Source: Odiellus spinosus (taxonomy: Eukaryota > Arthropoda > Arachnida > Opiliones > Phalangiidae). From it: a DNA stretch of 64,000 bases. Positions within the stretch are counted from its first letter, which is position 1; every line of letters starts with the position of its first letter. The notes under the pieces are model-generated. The model did no database searches, was not told the origin of the DNA, and worked only from the letters and a program-made list of their open reading frames with translations. Shown in pieces: positions 49,586 to 61,660 of the stretch. Position numbers and translations under genes: made by a program. The stretch covers positions 19,617,320-19,681,319 of the forward strand of contig OY987230.1 in NCBI GenBank assembly GCA_963920705.1, in the 5' to 3' direction.

Positions 49586-50380
49586 TTGAAACAACCATTA
49601 TTTCATTCAGTAGTTTGAAATGAAATTATTTTACTGGGCATAAATCGAAATTTTACCAATTTATTAATTTAAACATTTAATTTAAAAATTCTGAAAAAAA
49701 TTTCGAATACGTTTTTTGGTACGGTCATTCCGAAATTAAATTCAAAAGCTATTCCATTTTTAACTCCAATTTTCCCTCTAAATATTGTCTGTTTTAGTGA
49801 AAGTTGATTTAGAATTCTCTAAATTAGCATAATTCATGAATAGATATATTAGACTTGTTTATTAGACCTCTGGCTTGGTTGAAACGTGACTACGTCTGGT
49901 CGTATACACGCATAAATTAACGGTTGGCTTGATTTAAAGGGAAATTTGAATAAAGACGGTAAATTTCGTTCGGGTAATTGGAAGCAACGCGTATATTAGG
50001 TTTATTATACCCATCTTTTCTCCTTCTCGCAACATCACTTTCATTGGTTCAAATCGAAGATACAGCAGCGCGAATTCTCTCGTCAACTCTATATAGTGTT
50101 CAATAAGAGTTGAAATGGGCCTATTTTCTTCTTTACGAGGTTTTAAATTATGTATAAATCCGCCAAGGCTTTTTCCACATTGTAAACTACTCCTGAACGG
50201 GTTTACAGTTTGAGATTTCATCACAGTCTCTGCTAGACTTTAATTAAAACTAAACCAACCGAGGTCATAAAGTGTTGCGCGTAGCTTTATACGAGGTGAA
50301 TTTTCTTACTGTTCTTGAGTGTAGTATAGCTTAATCAACTCCTATTTTGTGCATAATTAATCAAAATTTAGATCCATATA
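49586..50380. other. Intergenic DNA, nothing recognised
   Basis: No supported gene. The reverse frame at 49934-50224 encodes an unfamiliar 96-residue peptide with no motif I recognise. The last three bases (ATA) are the target duplication of the next element. Confidence 0.5.
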
Positions 50381-50566
50381 AGTTAACGTTCACACTAGGG
50401 ATTTTGAAATCCTTTTCAAACCCGTTTTGAATCCTTAAATCAACTTTTCAAGATAATAATTATATATTTTGAGAAATAATCTTTACAATTGACCTCAAAA
50501 TTTTTCCATTTGACCTTTCTAAAACGGTTATAAATCGATTTCAAAGTCTCTAGTGTGAACGAGGCT
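50381..50566 (-). mobile_element. 186-bp MITE with CGTTCACACTAG ends, 3-bp TSD (family C, copy 1)
   Basis: The left end AGTTAACGTTCACACTAG and the right end (reversed) AGCCTCGTTCACACTAG are inverted repeats. The element is flanked by ATA on both sides (50378-50380 and 50567-50569). It aligns, in reverse orientation, along its whole length with the element at 60248-60433, including TTTTGAATN...AACTTTTCA and TTTGACCTTTC blocks; both are exactly 186 bp. The 3-bp target and AGCC-type end suggest a non-autonomous PIF/Harbinger element. Non-coding. Confidence 0.78.
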
Positions 50567-51910
50567 ATAATTATAACTAAAAACTAGGCTACTTAATTAA
50601 GGCCTCCTTTATTGGAAACCTGTAAAATTATCTTGGCGTATAATCAATTGTTTAGACGACTTTTGACACGTGTCCGCGCTCGTTCGTGTCTCTCTAAGTT
50701 TGAGACCATTAATTTTGCAAACTTTCGAGTCTATGACAATTTCTAATATTGGGTTAGGCAAATTTTCGAAATTTTGAAATTTCATTTTGTTGAAAGGTTT
50801 AAAATATTCCGCTCAATTTTAAAGGAAAGGTTCAGCTATAAAATAATTATAGTTTAACTGTTTTAAATAAGCTCGCGACCACTTTGCCCCCTTAACGTAT
50901 CTCGCAACGAACGAGCTAGCTGATTGGTTAGCGACTTTACCTACGTTTCTCTGAAGCCAATGGTAAATCACGATACAGGTGACGTTCACTCGGTTTAAAA
51001 ATAATTACTTCACTGAATCAATTATTTAATATTTCAACAAAATTTAAAATATGAACTTTGAAAATTGGTCTACTAGGACGAAATTGTTTTCTATTGGAAT
51101 GTACCTTTAAAGTTTAGAATGGACGCGAATGAAGCTTTGTGTCTTGCCTTAGAGAAATTGAGGGAAATTTAATTTTGCGCTTGTACGATCTTGCTGATTG
51201 TCTAACGAGATAATCAACGTTCTCATTGAAATCTTTTACAATCATTATTTGCAATAGGTAATTAATTTATTTGAAATATATTATAATATGTGTCCATATT
51301 ACAATCTTAATTGTTATTCAATTAATGTTTAATTTAAAAACAGCCTAAAACTATTTAATAGTTTATTTTTTGGCATGATAATTAAAAAACATCGCGTGAA
51401 TGAAAACATTTTTTTATTAAATCGTTTGAAAACTCTTTCACTAACCCTTTGAAATACGTTATAAGGGGGGAGGTTTGGATCATAGAAAGATAAATTATAT
51501 TTTCCTATTCAGTATAGTACACTAGTTCGAGCCCATGGCACAATCGAGAGAAATATTTCAATAATGTTATTTAATTAATCATTATTGATTAAACGGCGCT
51601 ACTGTCGCTTGTATCTCAATCTCTCATTCTATCTCCGTATTTATAATTTCAATTTGGAAATTAGATACTACGCCGGAATCGAGGATTAATTATAATACCC
51701 GAATTAAATTCCACCTGGATAGTGTAACGGACGCCCATTTCTAGAATTATATCCATCAGACAAAGCTTTAATCAAATTGTCATATACTAAGCTATCGCGC
51801 CCTAAATGCGTGATATCTTTCGATGTAATGTAGTTCAAATTAATTCTCGGCTTTGAAGTCAAACTTTATGTTTCTTTTTTTTATTCGGGAATTGATTGGC
51901 TTTAGTTACA
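50567..51910. other. Intergenic DNA, nothing recognised
   Basis: AT-rich sequence with no supported gene, array or transposon ends. Confidence 0.5.
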
Positions 51911-52130
51911 TTAATTAAAATAATTCTATTAAAGTTAGTAGATAGAGAAAGCCTTTTTGAAGTAACTTTATATTTATACACTTACTTATATGGTAATTCA
52001 GGTAATTCTATCAAAGTTACTAGCTAGAGAAAACCTTTTTGAAGTAACTTATACTTATATGGTAATTAAAATAATTCTATCAAAGTAATTAGCTAGAGAA
52101 AACCTTACTTACTAACTTGAAGTAATTAAG
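51911..52130 (+). repeat. Three degenerate tandem copies of a ~65-95-bp unit
   Basis: Three successive copies share AATTCTATYAAAGT, AGNTAGAGAAARCCTT and GAAGTAA blocks, the first two also sharing ACTTATATGGTAATT. Copies one and two differ mainly by an insert of TATTTATACACT type. Non-coding. Confidence 0.75.
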
Positions 52131-55100
52131 ACCCATTGAGCGAGAAGAGAAAATGTTGTTGCGCATGAAGATCGGAGCCAGTACGACCTCTAATATTGGT
52201 TAGATAAATACCCCAAGATGTGACCAGGCTCGTCCTGGCTTCTGGAAGAGATCGCTCCCACACGACAGAGGGATAAAACCTAAGGGTCCAGCCCCTGGTT
52301 ATAGGCGGCTTTTCTACCCCCCCCCCCCCCCAAAGTCCTACTTGCCAACAAACGTATACCGTTACTACATGAGTAAAGATACGTTGTTATTACACCTAAC
52401 CATTCGACTCGTTATTTCACTGTCGTGGCAATATGATTGACATTTTCCCCTTAAACATTCGAACTGATTTTAATTTTCGATCATGTCCATAGCACCGTAT
52501 ACCAAGCTGAATAAGGTGTCATTAAATCCAAATGATGTTCTTATACGCACCTTCAACTGACATATATATCACCCATTCTCCATGGTCTTTTCGGCAGTTA
52601 ATATATAAAGTCCGAAATTTATTGAACTGGAAAACTTTTCAATTGAAAATTCGAAATCCAATCTTCTCTCTCGCGAATTTAAGGATCCGTAGTCAGTAGA
52701 GAGGTAAACACGCGAGCCCATTCCGATATAGACCCACCAGTGTCGGCTAGCTAGGGACGGCAACAATTTCCTTTTTAACTCCCAGAGAAAGATGCTCTTA
52801 AATCAGTAGCAGTATAGCTTCGAGTAATAAACCTAAACTGGGCGTTACCCCGAAAAAATCAAACTATATAGAGAAATGGGAACACTAAGTTTCTACACGT
52901 GATGAAATCTCAAACGTATTCTATTGAATGATCACCGTCTTGAAATTGCCTAAAAAAAATGTAGTATTTCCAGCCCGCGATAAAAGTATATAGCTAGAAA
53001 ACGAAGCCTTAAAAACGAAATGGGACCAAATTTCCTCGCTTCGAAAATTTCCCACACGGCTTAGTCGAAATAAAATGAGTTTCCTCCTTTGGTATCGGCT
53101 TACCCGCAAGCTTCTTTACAAGTCAAGAAAGAGTCTCACGATCTAAATATTCGTTGAAATCTGACTGAGAGCTTTGAAATGAATCCGATTACGACGAAAT
53201 CGGCCCATTATTAACGAAGCTATGAAATTTTAAATTTAACCGGAAGTAATAAAATTTCCATTATGACGTCACGTGAGTTAAAGGTCATAAGTAACAATAT
53301 TAAAGTCAACCGCGTGCTTTTTAATCTCGCGATATTATGAAGATATACATTTTTATTCGTCATTAAAACAAACAAAAAAGGTTTCTGTATATTAGATAAT
53401 TATAGATAATTTAAAAATTCATAGTTTTGTTATTTTTTGACCGATTTGGTCTCATTTTGGAGCTCTCTTCGAGGTCAAATATATAGGTTTTTGTTAAAAA
53501 AAGTGGATTATTCCACGAGCTTGGGCGTGTTTTGCTTGTTTAGTTCAATTCAGTTTATATCAAATCTTTTTCCGCATATTCAGTTGCCTTTTCGACTTAA
53601 AATTAAATTAAATTAACTTAAATGTTAATAAGAAATATTAAATTCATATAATATGTTTAACATATTGTTTTGGGATTAAAAATTGTATTTTATATTATTC
53701 ATGCTGATGTAACAATCCCTTGAAGAAGATTAGATAGAATCTAACTAACCCAAAAAACATTTCATATATATGAGACTTGTTCTTAAAAATAAAAGTAAAA
53801 AACTGGAAAAGGTCTTGAGGCGAACTTCCAACATTAGTACTATAGTTTTTCACCGAGAGTTTGTACCACGATTCCAAGTTAGTTTCTTAAACTTATTGTA
53901 AAATCTTCCGCCTTATTATCCAGTCGCTTCTCCCCTTGAAATATCATTTATACAAACCTTTTCCTTCTCCGGCCTGTTTAGTATTCGGTAACTGTTCTGA
54001 ATTACAAATTCCTATTAAGGAATGGCCGCCGACGAGTCGACTCCTCAAATGCATCAGCTTCTTCTTCTTCTTCTTCGTCTTCTTATCATTTTAAATTCGT
54101 TCGTATCGTCCCAATGAACGATGAAATATAGACGAAACCTTTCGAATACTTATACTATTTATACAAAAGAAACAAGCCACCCCTAACCTTCGTTCCTATT
54201 CACCTATATGTCGCGAACAGTCTAGATGAAATCCCAACAGTGCAAGGAAAATATTCCTAAATTGCAAAGACGAAGGATTCGACTCTATTTGCGCATCAAG
54301 TAGAAAGTCATTCCGCTAGCTTTATCTCGAAATAACCAAATCAATAGAGATACAATGTAACATAGCTTCTTACGTATTGAATCTTCAATCTGATTTTAAC
54401 TTAAAAAGGTCTGTGTATTTAGTTCAAATATAACTTTGCCAGTAAAAAAATGTAGCGCGATTTATTCATTCAGAGTCAAAGTATATTAACTAATACACGA
54501 ATTAAAGTGAAATCTTACCGCGTTTTGACAGTAAAAGGGTAAATTGACTCGAGGCCAATTTCCAACATATTCATCCTAATGAAAACAAAATTCCACGTGA
54601 AAGATTTACGAGTGTTTTCCTGTTTCATAAGTATTCTAATTTCTCGGTATAGTAAGGTTTAAGCTAAATTTACCCTCCTTATACGTTCAATTATTAGTTT
54701 TTAATTATTCGTAGCTTTTATGCTGATTATCTATTCCTTTGAAACATAAATAGAGATTAAAAAAGGAATATTTATATTTAAACGAGTCATTGCCATTAAA
54801 ATTGGTTTAAATTCTTCATTAGCTCATTTTGATTAATTTAAAAATTTACCGTTCGATAAACAAAAGTACATTATTTCGAAATTAAAGCCTTAGAATCAAA
54901 AATAAATAAAACAACAAAAGTCTAGTATCCAGATGGTAATAGTATTCAGAGCATATATACAAAATAGTTCGTTTCTCAGGGCGCGGAGAGAAGAGAGAGA
55001 CTTTTTCCTCGCTCTATCTATGCTAAACCATGATCCTTCAAACTCGTGATATTCCCGTGGTTCAAAGGTTACCATATTGAATTGGTTTTTTTTATTTGGC

Positions 55101-55152
55101 TGGCTATGTTTTCTTTAAAGGGATACTATTAGCTGAAATTAAATATTTTTTT
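52131..55152. other. Intergenic DNA with simple-sequence tracts
   Basis: No supported gene. Contains an uninterrupted run of 15 C at 52317-52331 and a short CTT repeat at about 54057-54083. Reverse frames at 52569-52766, 52921-53109 and 53695-53877 have no recognisable features. Confidence 0.5.
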
Positions 55153-56287
55153 CTGGGGTTCGATTCTACAACTGTCCTTACGAGGTGTATGGATAATTTT
55201 TTATCCTTAAAACACGGATTAGTCCTTAGACCTCAATGTCGGTATTCTAGGAGCGTCCTTAGCAAAAATTATCCTGACTAAGGACAAAATAAAGTCCTTA
55301 TGATAAGGTGAGGGTTAGACCTCACCTTAGAGGTCTAAGGACCGAAAATCATCCTTATTTTTAAACATTTTAAAGATGGCCGCCATCGTAGCTCAGTGGA
55401 AATTTTTCGTTTAGCCGCTTAAGCCGACGGAGAAGAATTAGACGAGATTTAAGGCGTCAAAGAGTCGTAAGGGATCGATTACGAGCTTCTGAATTAAATA
55501 ATTATCAGTTTAAGCAATAATTTAGGGCTAAAAATGATAGCGCGTACCTATTATGGGATAGGTTAGCCGATCGCCTATCACGCTCTAGCTATTCCCGTAG
55601 ACATTGAAGTAGGTTTGTTGCATGGTTTGTTAATATATTTTTACTAATTTTGCGTGCTTATTTATTTTTTGATAGCCTTAAGATTTAGGTTTTGTTTCTT
55701 TCGATTTCCAGCTAGTCCAATTCTAAGAACTAAGTTGTCTATCATGTCAATGCCTGCGTAACAATAACATAGGCATAGATCATGTACTTAATTGTTTGGT
55801 GAAAGTGGCCGTATAAAGCGTCCACTTACCAATTTCGATTGCATTTCTAAAAAATCTAGTACTTTTTTCCATTTTTCTGTTGGAAACGTTTCCTAATCTT
55901 TTGGCCATAATTATAGTTAAAATCTCTATAAACTGCTATTTCAAAAACAGTCAAAAACGTGTATCGATAACCCCCGAACGACTAACCCTATAAGCCTCGG
56001 CCTAACAAATTATTACACGAAACTCGGTGCTCCTCGCTCGAGAGGCGAATTTTATTCCTCAAAGTTTCATTGGGTAAGATGTCCGGAAATACGTCACTAG
56101 AGATAATAAGGAGAATTTTTTCTCCTGTCCTTAAATGTAAGGAGTTTTCGTACGGATAGGTGGTGTAGAATACCGTTATTTTTGAAAAACTGAATTTGTC
56201 CTTAGACAATCCTTAGGCGGGAAATACGGATTTATCCTTATTGTTTAAATCCTTATATTTAAGGACAGTTGTAGAATCGAACCCCAG
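55153..56287 (+). mobile_element. 1.1-kb DNA transposon with 28-bp perfect TIRs
   Basis: CTGGGGTTCGATTCTACAAC at the left end is repeated exactly in reverse at 56260-56287; the perfect match covers 28 bp up to GTCCTTA. Further AAGGAC/GTCCTTA words cluster inside both ends, as subterminal repeats. No clear target duplication was found, so the outer boundary may be off or the duplication has decayed. The interior at 55425-55640 reads, with two in-frame stops, as an Arg-rich then acidic segment (RVVRDRLRASELNNYQFK...) loosely like the N-terminal part of Harbinger transposases. That assignment is weak. Confidence 0.75.
55425..55640 (+). pseudogene. Possible decayed transposase N-terminus
   Basis: Forward frame with stops after NNYQFKQ and after SYSRRH. 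It reads RRRRIRRDLRRQRVVRDRLR, then ASELNNYQFK, then FRAKNDSAYLLWDRLADRLSRSS. The pattern (basic patch, R-D-R, acidic or aromatic step, F-K-x-x-F-R, then leucines before an LSRSS) is reminiscent of PIF/Harbinger transposase N-termini. It lies between the TIRs of the 55153-56287 element. No catalytic DDE region is seen, so the call rests on a short pattern only. Confidence 0.25.
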
Positions 56288-59061
56288 GTTCCTTATATAA
56301 AAATATGCGCCCCACTGAATATTTTCATAATTTTTGAAGTAGTTATTCTATCAGAAAGGATTTTTTTAAAGTTTTAAGTCTTAAACGTGTGCTTGAATTT
56401 CGCTACAATGACTTCTCGTCCAATCAGCAGTCGCGTTAAAACTTTGTATTTCGTATTGAAATATAATTATCTCTTGGCGCTCTCCGCGTAATTCCTCGTT
56501 TGCGATGACCCGAGGTCCCTTTTGTTAATTCAATTGACCTAAAAGTTATAGTTTCGTATAAAAGTGGACCAAACTCTTTTTTTTTAATCCTTTTAGTTGA
56601 TTCGAAAGCCGTGTATACTGTCTCTCCTTTTAAATATTTGATAAGGCAAGAGTCGCGGTGACATCAAATAGGAAGGGAATCTATAGCAAAAATTTAATTA
56701 ACGGTAAAAGCGAACAAACTGAAGCGAGTTGCCAAAAACTATCCCGAATTAATTATTGACGTAGTGTTGAGGTACAAGTTTACTTTACCGAGGGTAATAT
56801 GAAAAAGTTTGCAGACTTGCTTGATGTTATAATTAATAAATTTATTATTTTTTTAATTGCCTTGCCAAAGGCTCAGGCATTTACATTGCTGTTTTGTCCA
56901 TTAGATAGTTTGTCTTTAATTCCAAAATTAAAAATTTGTGAAAATTACGGAGGAGTTTTTAATTCTGGCTTTTTATTTTTATTGCTTAATTATTCATTTT
57001 TCCCAATCACAACCTTAAAAAGGATTAATAGAAATAAAGGTTTCCCGCTGGTAAAATACGTCTATTCTAAGAGTGAAAGTTACTATACAGAAGCGTCGTA
57101 TCCACTTCCAAAATTGAAATTAAATTAAAAAACAAATTTATTTAATTACGCGCTCGCGTCCTTTCTGATTAAATTTCGTAAGTCACACTAGGGTTTTTGC
57201 TAAAATTTAACATTCAAATATTTCGCAACAAGGAGCCTCTGAGCTCTGGGATTCGCGAAAATTAATTTATCTTGGCTGTCATGAAAACTAAAAAGGGGGA
57301 AAAAAGTAAGAATGAAAAATGTTAACAAAAGAAGAAAGATTCGCGCGTCAAAACTTGTTTCTTTTCGTTATTTTCTTAAAATCTTCAGGGAATTTTAAAA
57401 ATGGAAGTTTTTAAGCCTAGCCATTGTTTAACATAACAAATTCATTCGGTTTTGTGGACGCAAATGTAAAATTTGAAATAAAATAAAAAATTTCGCGGTC
57501 TTTGTTTTTCTAAGAAATATAATATAAAGAGAAAACTATAAATCTTATTCAGGCTCAAAAATTGCATCGGGATTTTATTTCAAATTTCAAAAACGCTTGA
57601 GTAGTTTTTAACGATTTCAAGGGAGAATAAAATAATGATACTTTCCTATTTAATCCTTTTTTTCACTTATTTTCCCCTATTTTCCTATTTTTTTCACCTT
57701 CTATTCACCACAACAGACTTGGAATTTCAACCTGACGGCGTGTTGAATAAACAACCATTAAAAGGGTTGAGAAAAACTGTCATTAATTTTCTAATTTACA
57801 AAAGTAATTTCCTCCCTTATTAAATATCCACAAAACAAGTTTCCTTAAAATACGTACACGCTTCGAAGCCGAATTCCATGGAAATGAAAACTGGTTGTAA
57901 ATTTTACGAGGGCTCTTGAGATATTAGACAATACCTATATTTTAATTTCATTCGGCTTTGTTAGTTGGATCAACTTTAAATCGAAAACCGTGATAATATA
58001 CGTGGTTTAAATATTAATTTAGATTAATACTACAAGTAAGCTTAGTTATTAGGAAATGGTTCTATTTAACACGTAGGTCTAGCTGCAGTTTAATTAAACG
58101 GCTTCCCACAAATTTGATCAACCTAAAGAAGAAAAAACAATATAATAATACGAAGCTCTTTCACCTTATTGCGCCCTTGCATGCTTAATTTCATTAAAGT
58201 GTAGAAACACGATCCTTTTTTTCTTCCGTAAAGGTTTATTTTATTATTTTTCTAAGAAGTTGTGGATATATGCTAAGCTTTAAAGAGAGGGTGTCAACTG
58301 GTATTTTAAACTCCGCTAAGCTTAAAAAGTTTTATTAAACATTCATTCTAATTAAAACTAACGATTAAACCTGGTAGCGTCAATAATTTGTAGTTTATCC
58401 GCCAGGGGTTGGATGAGTGGATTACAACCGGTAAAATAATTTGGGCACGGCGTATCAGAGGGCAATTAAAATCGACAACTATGCCCTATAAGTTGAAACA
58501 AAATACCTATCTCGTTTATTGAATAAGCGTATTACTCTATTTTAAACCAGATAGGTAATTTTAGCTTTTTTATCATACCTTTATGAGAAGACTGTATATG
58601 CCCTTGTTTACTTTGCTTAGCGCTAGGAGCCAAGAAGTAAGAGCCCTCTCGGTACTGGCCAGCAGTTATTGGTGAAGGAAAAAATTCAATTAACACCAGA
58701 GAGATATATATAGAAAGAAGTAGATGTAATGATGATGAAAGTTCGTACCACAATGAAAGTACAATTTATTTATATGAACAAGCGTTATTACTCGAGATAA
58801 AGAAAGGCTACGTCGTAACTAACGCGGAGGATATATTACTTTTGGGTTACTATATGGTAAACACGGTCTGATACGAACCTACAGCTGGGTCACTCGGGAT
58901 ATTGTCTCTAGAAATCAATCGCCATCATCTTACGCGCGGAGCTTGGATCGCGAGGTTGTAACAACTTCGAATAGATATATAGATCAACCTTAGTGTTGAT
59001 TAGAACTCGTTGTAAACACGGATTGAATTTCGCTTAAAGATAAAGACAGCCCCACCACTTT
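56288..59061. other. Intergenic DNA, no gene recognised
   Basis: Contains the empty-site repeat copy at 56395-56455 (listed separately). A forward frame of 109 codons at 56799-57128 is hydrophobic in part, but lies in AT-rich DNA and has no recognisable domain. Others at 57635-57823 and 58532-58753 (reverse) are similar. None is called. Confidence 0.5.
56395..56455 (-). repeat. Dispersed repeat, empty-site copy of 3813-3909
   Basis: On the reverse strand it reads TACGAAATACAAAG ... GATTGGACGAGAAGTCATTG ... GAAATTC, matching 3813-3909. The target GTCCAAT (ATTGGAC on the other strand, 56418-56424) is present once and has no MITE sequence beside it. Confidence 0.7.
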
Positions 59062-59118
59062 AGTATTATTACTACTACACAGATGGCAATAATACAAGTT
59101 GGTCAAGCCCATAGAATA
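59062..59118 (+). repeat. Isolated relic of the 15-47 kb satellite
   Basis: ACAAGTTGGTCAAGCCCATA (59094-59113) matches the satellite segment ACAAGATGGTCAAGCCCATA at 19 of 20 bases. It is preceded by AGTATTATTA (59062-59071), also in the satellite in the same order, with a shortened and diverged AT-rich part between. It lies about 12 kb outside the main array and directly abuts a MITE fragment. Confidence 0.65.
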
Positions 59119-59281
59119 GAACTCCAAGGCTGCAAGAGATATTCGCTCGACGAACTCCCGCTCCGAAAATATCTACCGTTAGGAGGCGTACGAATCGCGC
59201 TTTTTGAAACTAACCCATACAGAGAGGGGTAGACAAGACCCGGGAGTAATAGACTTCAAAGGAGGGTTTCATCGACTTCTG
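59119..59281 (+). mobile_element. Truncated copy of the 63-kb MITE (family D, right half)
   Basis: 163 bp matching 63200-63362 with no gaps and about 8 mismatches (about 95 percent). The right TIR tip ...CGACTTCTG is present and no left TIR is found, so the copy is truncated at 59119, exactly where the satellite relic ends. Flank at the right is GTATTAC. Confidence 0.85.
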
Positions 59282-60247
59282 GTATTACGTGATATTAGAA
59301 AAGTTACTCTGCAAATCAGAAATACGGGAATGGTCTTAGAAAACTACTTCAGATTGTTTTTTATTATCTCAGTTTCTAGCAAATAAAAAAAAAAAACTGT
59401 ACGCAAACAGATTGATATAAAGTTTTCTTTTGACGCGAGATGCGTGGGGTTATAAAAGGATGACGATATCGGCATACTTTTTTATAGATCTTTCTCACGG
59501 ACGGTGTTTATTTTGATATCGTTTTCTTTCGACGGGGATTACTTCTTTTTCGCGCACTATCTTTTATACTCTAGGATATTTTCCTTTTCTTCTTCTTGGA
59601 AATTGTAGTTCGGGTTACCATCTTTATTATTTTTTTTTTTTTCGAAAGAGAATCTTCCAAGGAGGATAATAAGAAAGGTCGACTTAAGCCTTGGAGGTGT
59701 ACGCGGTGATATATGAAACTAGACGCTGCTGCCCTCTGGTTGTTGAAATTAACAAATGGAGAGGAACCAATGACGTGATATCTAGCAGACGACAAAATAC
59801 AGTTTATTAGCTCAACAACCAGGTGGTACTAGTGTCAGATATACTACCCAAGAAAATGACCGAGTCAGTCCTCCTTATTATTTTCCACGGACCTCTTTCG
59901 CTTCAAATCCTCTCACGGGATTTCGTTCGAAACGAGAAAATGCGTCTTTTCGTGGATATTCGGGCTGTATCTTTTTCGCGGATCAAGTTTAAAGAGGATT
60001 TAAAGGTTTTATTTTCTTCATCTAACGGACTGTTGTGGAGTTTTTTTTTTTTTTTGTTGTTGTTGTTGGCAGAGATATGTTCCCGACTAACAAAGTATTA
60101 GTCTCCCAAAAAAGTACCAATACTTGTTTAAATATGGTTCATTTTCGTAAGCTTTGCAATGAGAGTAATTCCAACGACAAATAATTTTTAATTTACTCAG
60201 AAAGTAGGCTTAGCCGGGATCCATGGAGGGAGTTAAACAGTATCTTA
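59282..60247. other. Intergenic DNA, no gene recognised
   Basis: Several poly-A and poly-T tracts and a GTT run near 60055. Frames at 59571-59795 (reverse) and 59823-60101 (forward) have no recognisable features. The last three bases (TTA) are the target duplication of the next element. Confidence 0.5.
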
Positions 60248-60433
60248 AGCCACGTTCACACTAGACACTTATAATCCACTTTTAACCTTTTATTTTGAAA
60301 GGTCAAAATGTAAAAACATTGAGATTAGCTTAAGAGATCCTTTTTCATAAATGCAATTATTTGCGTGAAAAGTTAATTTTAACATTCAAAATGTCTGGAA
60401 AATAATTTTAAAGTGTTTAGTGTGAACGTATCT
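60248..60433 (+). mobile_element. 186-bp MITE with CGTTCACACTAG ends, 3-bp TSD (family C, copy 2)
   Basis: The left end AGCCACGTTCACACTAG and the right end (reversed) AGATACGTTCACACTAA match at 14 of 17. The flanks are TTA at 60245-60247 and 60434-60436. It is the reverse-orientation partner of 50381-50566 with identical length. The TTA target supports PIF/Harbinger. Non-coding. Confidence 0.8.
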
Positions 60434-60879
60434 TTAATTAGAAAGGTTTTAATGTCGGAATAAATATCTATGAATGAGATATCAACCTGTTTATGAATCC
60501 CTGTTAAGCCTACTTTTGTGGGTAAGCTAAAAATTGAATTCTAGCTTGGTTTGTATTTTTCCCAGCTTTTTAATATTTCAATAAAAATTCACTCATTATC
60601 AGGCTTCATTTTCCCTTTAACAAATGCGTCCACTCATGGGTGGACCAAGTGAATATAATAAGGGCCACTAAATCAAGATAGACAGGGCCTTAAATTATAT
60701 CTTAGCCCAATAGTTAAAAATCCTGGCGCCTGTACTGCGTGCTAATTAATTCTTAATTAAGACACGTTTTTTAATATACGAAATCGATAACGAACTTCAT
60801 TCTCCCTTTAAGAATATCCAGCGAAAGTTTCTTGGAATTTAAATAATGATCAGTCGTCTGTACAAGGGTTTATTTCCGT
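60434..60879. other. Intergenic DNA, nothing recognised
   Basis: Short AT-rich interval between two MITEs. Its last seven bases (TTTCCGT, 60873-60879) are the target duplication of the family A element that follows. Confidence 0.55.
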
Positions 60880-61160
60880 CAAGGAGGATCAGAGAAGGAG
60901 AGGAAATGTGGGGCTGCGTTGAGTTAGAGAGAGAAGAGCCAACCTCCCACTCGGGTGGAAAGGGGGGATAGGAAATTCTCGAGGTAAACTGTTGTCACGT
61001 GGTCGCTAGCTAGCGCGTCTCATAAAGGATTCGTTTTACCCACGCGACAACATTTTACCACGAAACGTCTCTACCCCCGTTCTCCCAGAGTGGGAGTTTA
61101 GGCCGACGCAGTAGGAACCGCGCCGTCCCCACATTTCCTCTCCTTCTCTGATCCTCCTTG
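60880..61160 (-). mobile_element. MITE, 281 bp, 34-bp perfect TIRs, 7-bp TSD (family A, copy 2)
   Basis: Same element as 2416-2707 in opposite orientation. The TIRs (CAAGGAGGATCAGAGAAGGA...) are perfect over 34 bp, and the flanks TTTCCGT at 60873-60879 and 61161-61167 are exact. The central GCTAGCTAGC palindrome and TCACGTG motifs are kept. Relative to copy 1, both of its arms share the same changes at TIR positions 5, 15 and 28. Confidence 0.92.
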
Positions 61161-61660
61161 TTTCCGTGTAAACTTATCCGCGCAACGTCTTATATTTTGA
61201 AGCGTAGATTTGAACGTTCCTTTGTCTTTGTTTAAAAGCTCATCGCGCTCTATTAATCCCAAAAGGGAGAGGACGGAATTTCCGTCCAGTAATTAATAAG
61301 GATTAAAACGAAAGACCCGCACGCGCCAACGAAACGCGTGACGCCAACGGATGTGAAATTCAAATATGTTCGGGTTCCAGCTTCTAAATTTTCTTGTCAT
61401 AATCCGTTGAACAAAGACTTTCGTCTTATACCAAAAGTAAATTAATAAGATTCGGATGTTTGATAATTTAATCAGGAAAACTATGCCAACTAATAGCGAA
61501 TTCCATTGGGCCACTCTTATAGTTTGCTCCGAATCTTGCTGAAAATGCAATTGATCTCGGGTGATCATCGAACAGTTGTCCTCTCGAAAAAGGCGGATCA
61601 AAAAATTTTCCACCGCGGTGAATCTATTTTCCCAATGCACGACTATGCTTATTTATTTAG
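61161..61660. other. Intergenic DNA, no gene recognised
   Basis: A reverse-strand frame of 115 codons at 61293-61640 encodes an unfamiliar peptide (Arg- and Phe-rich C-terminus). I recognise no domain and see no supporting splice or start context. Confidence 0.45.

Noticed and set aside
61293..61640. 115-codon reverse frame as a gene
   Set aside because: No recognised motif or neighbour support; possible by chance in this length of DNA.
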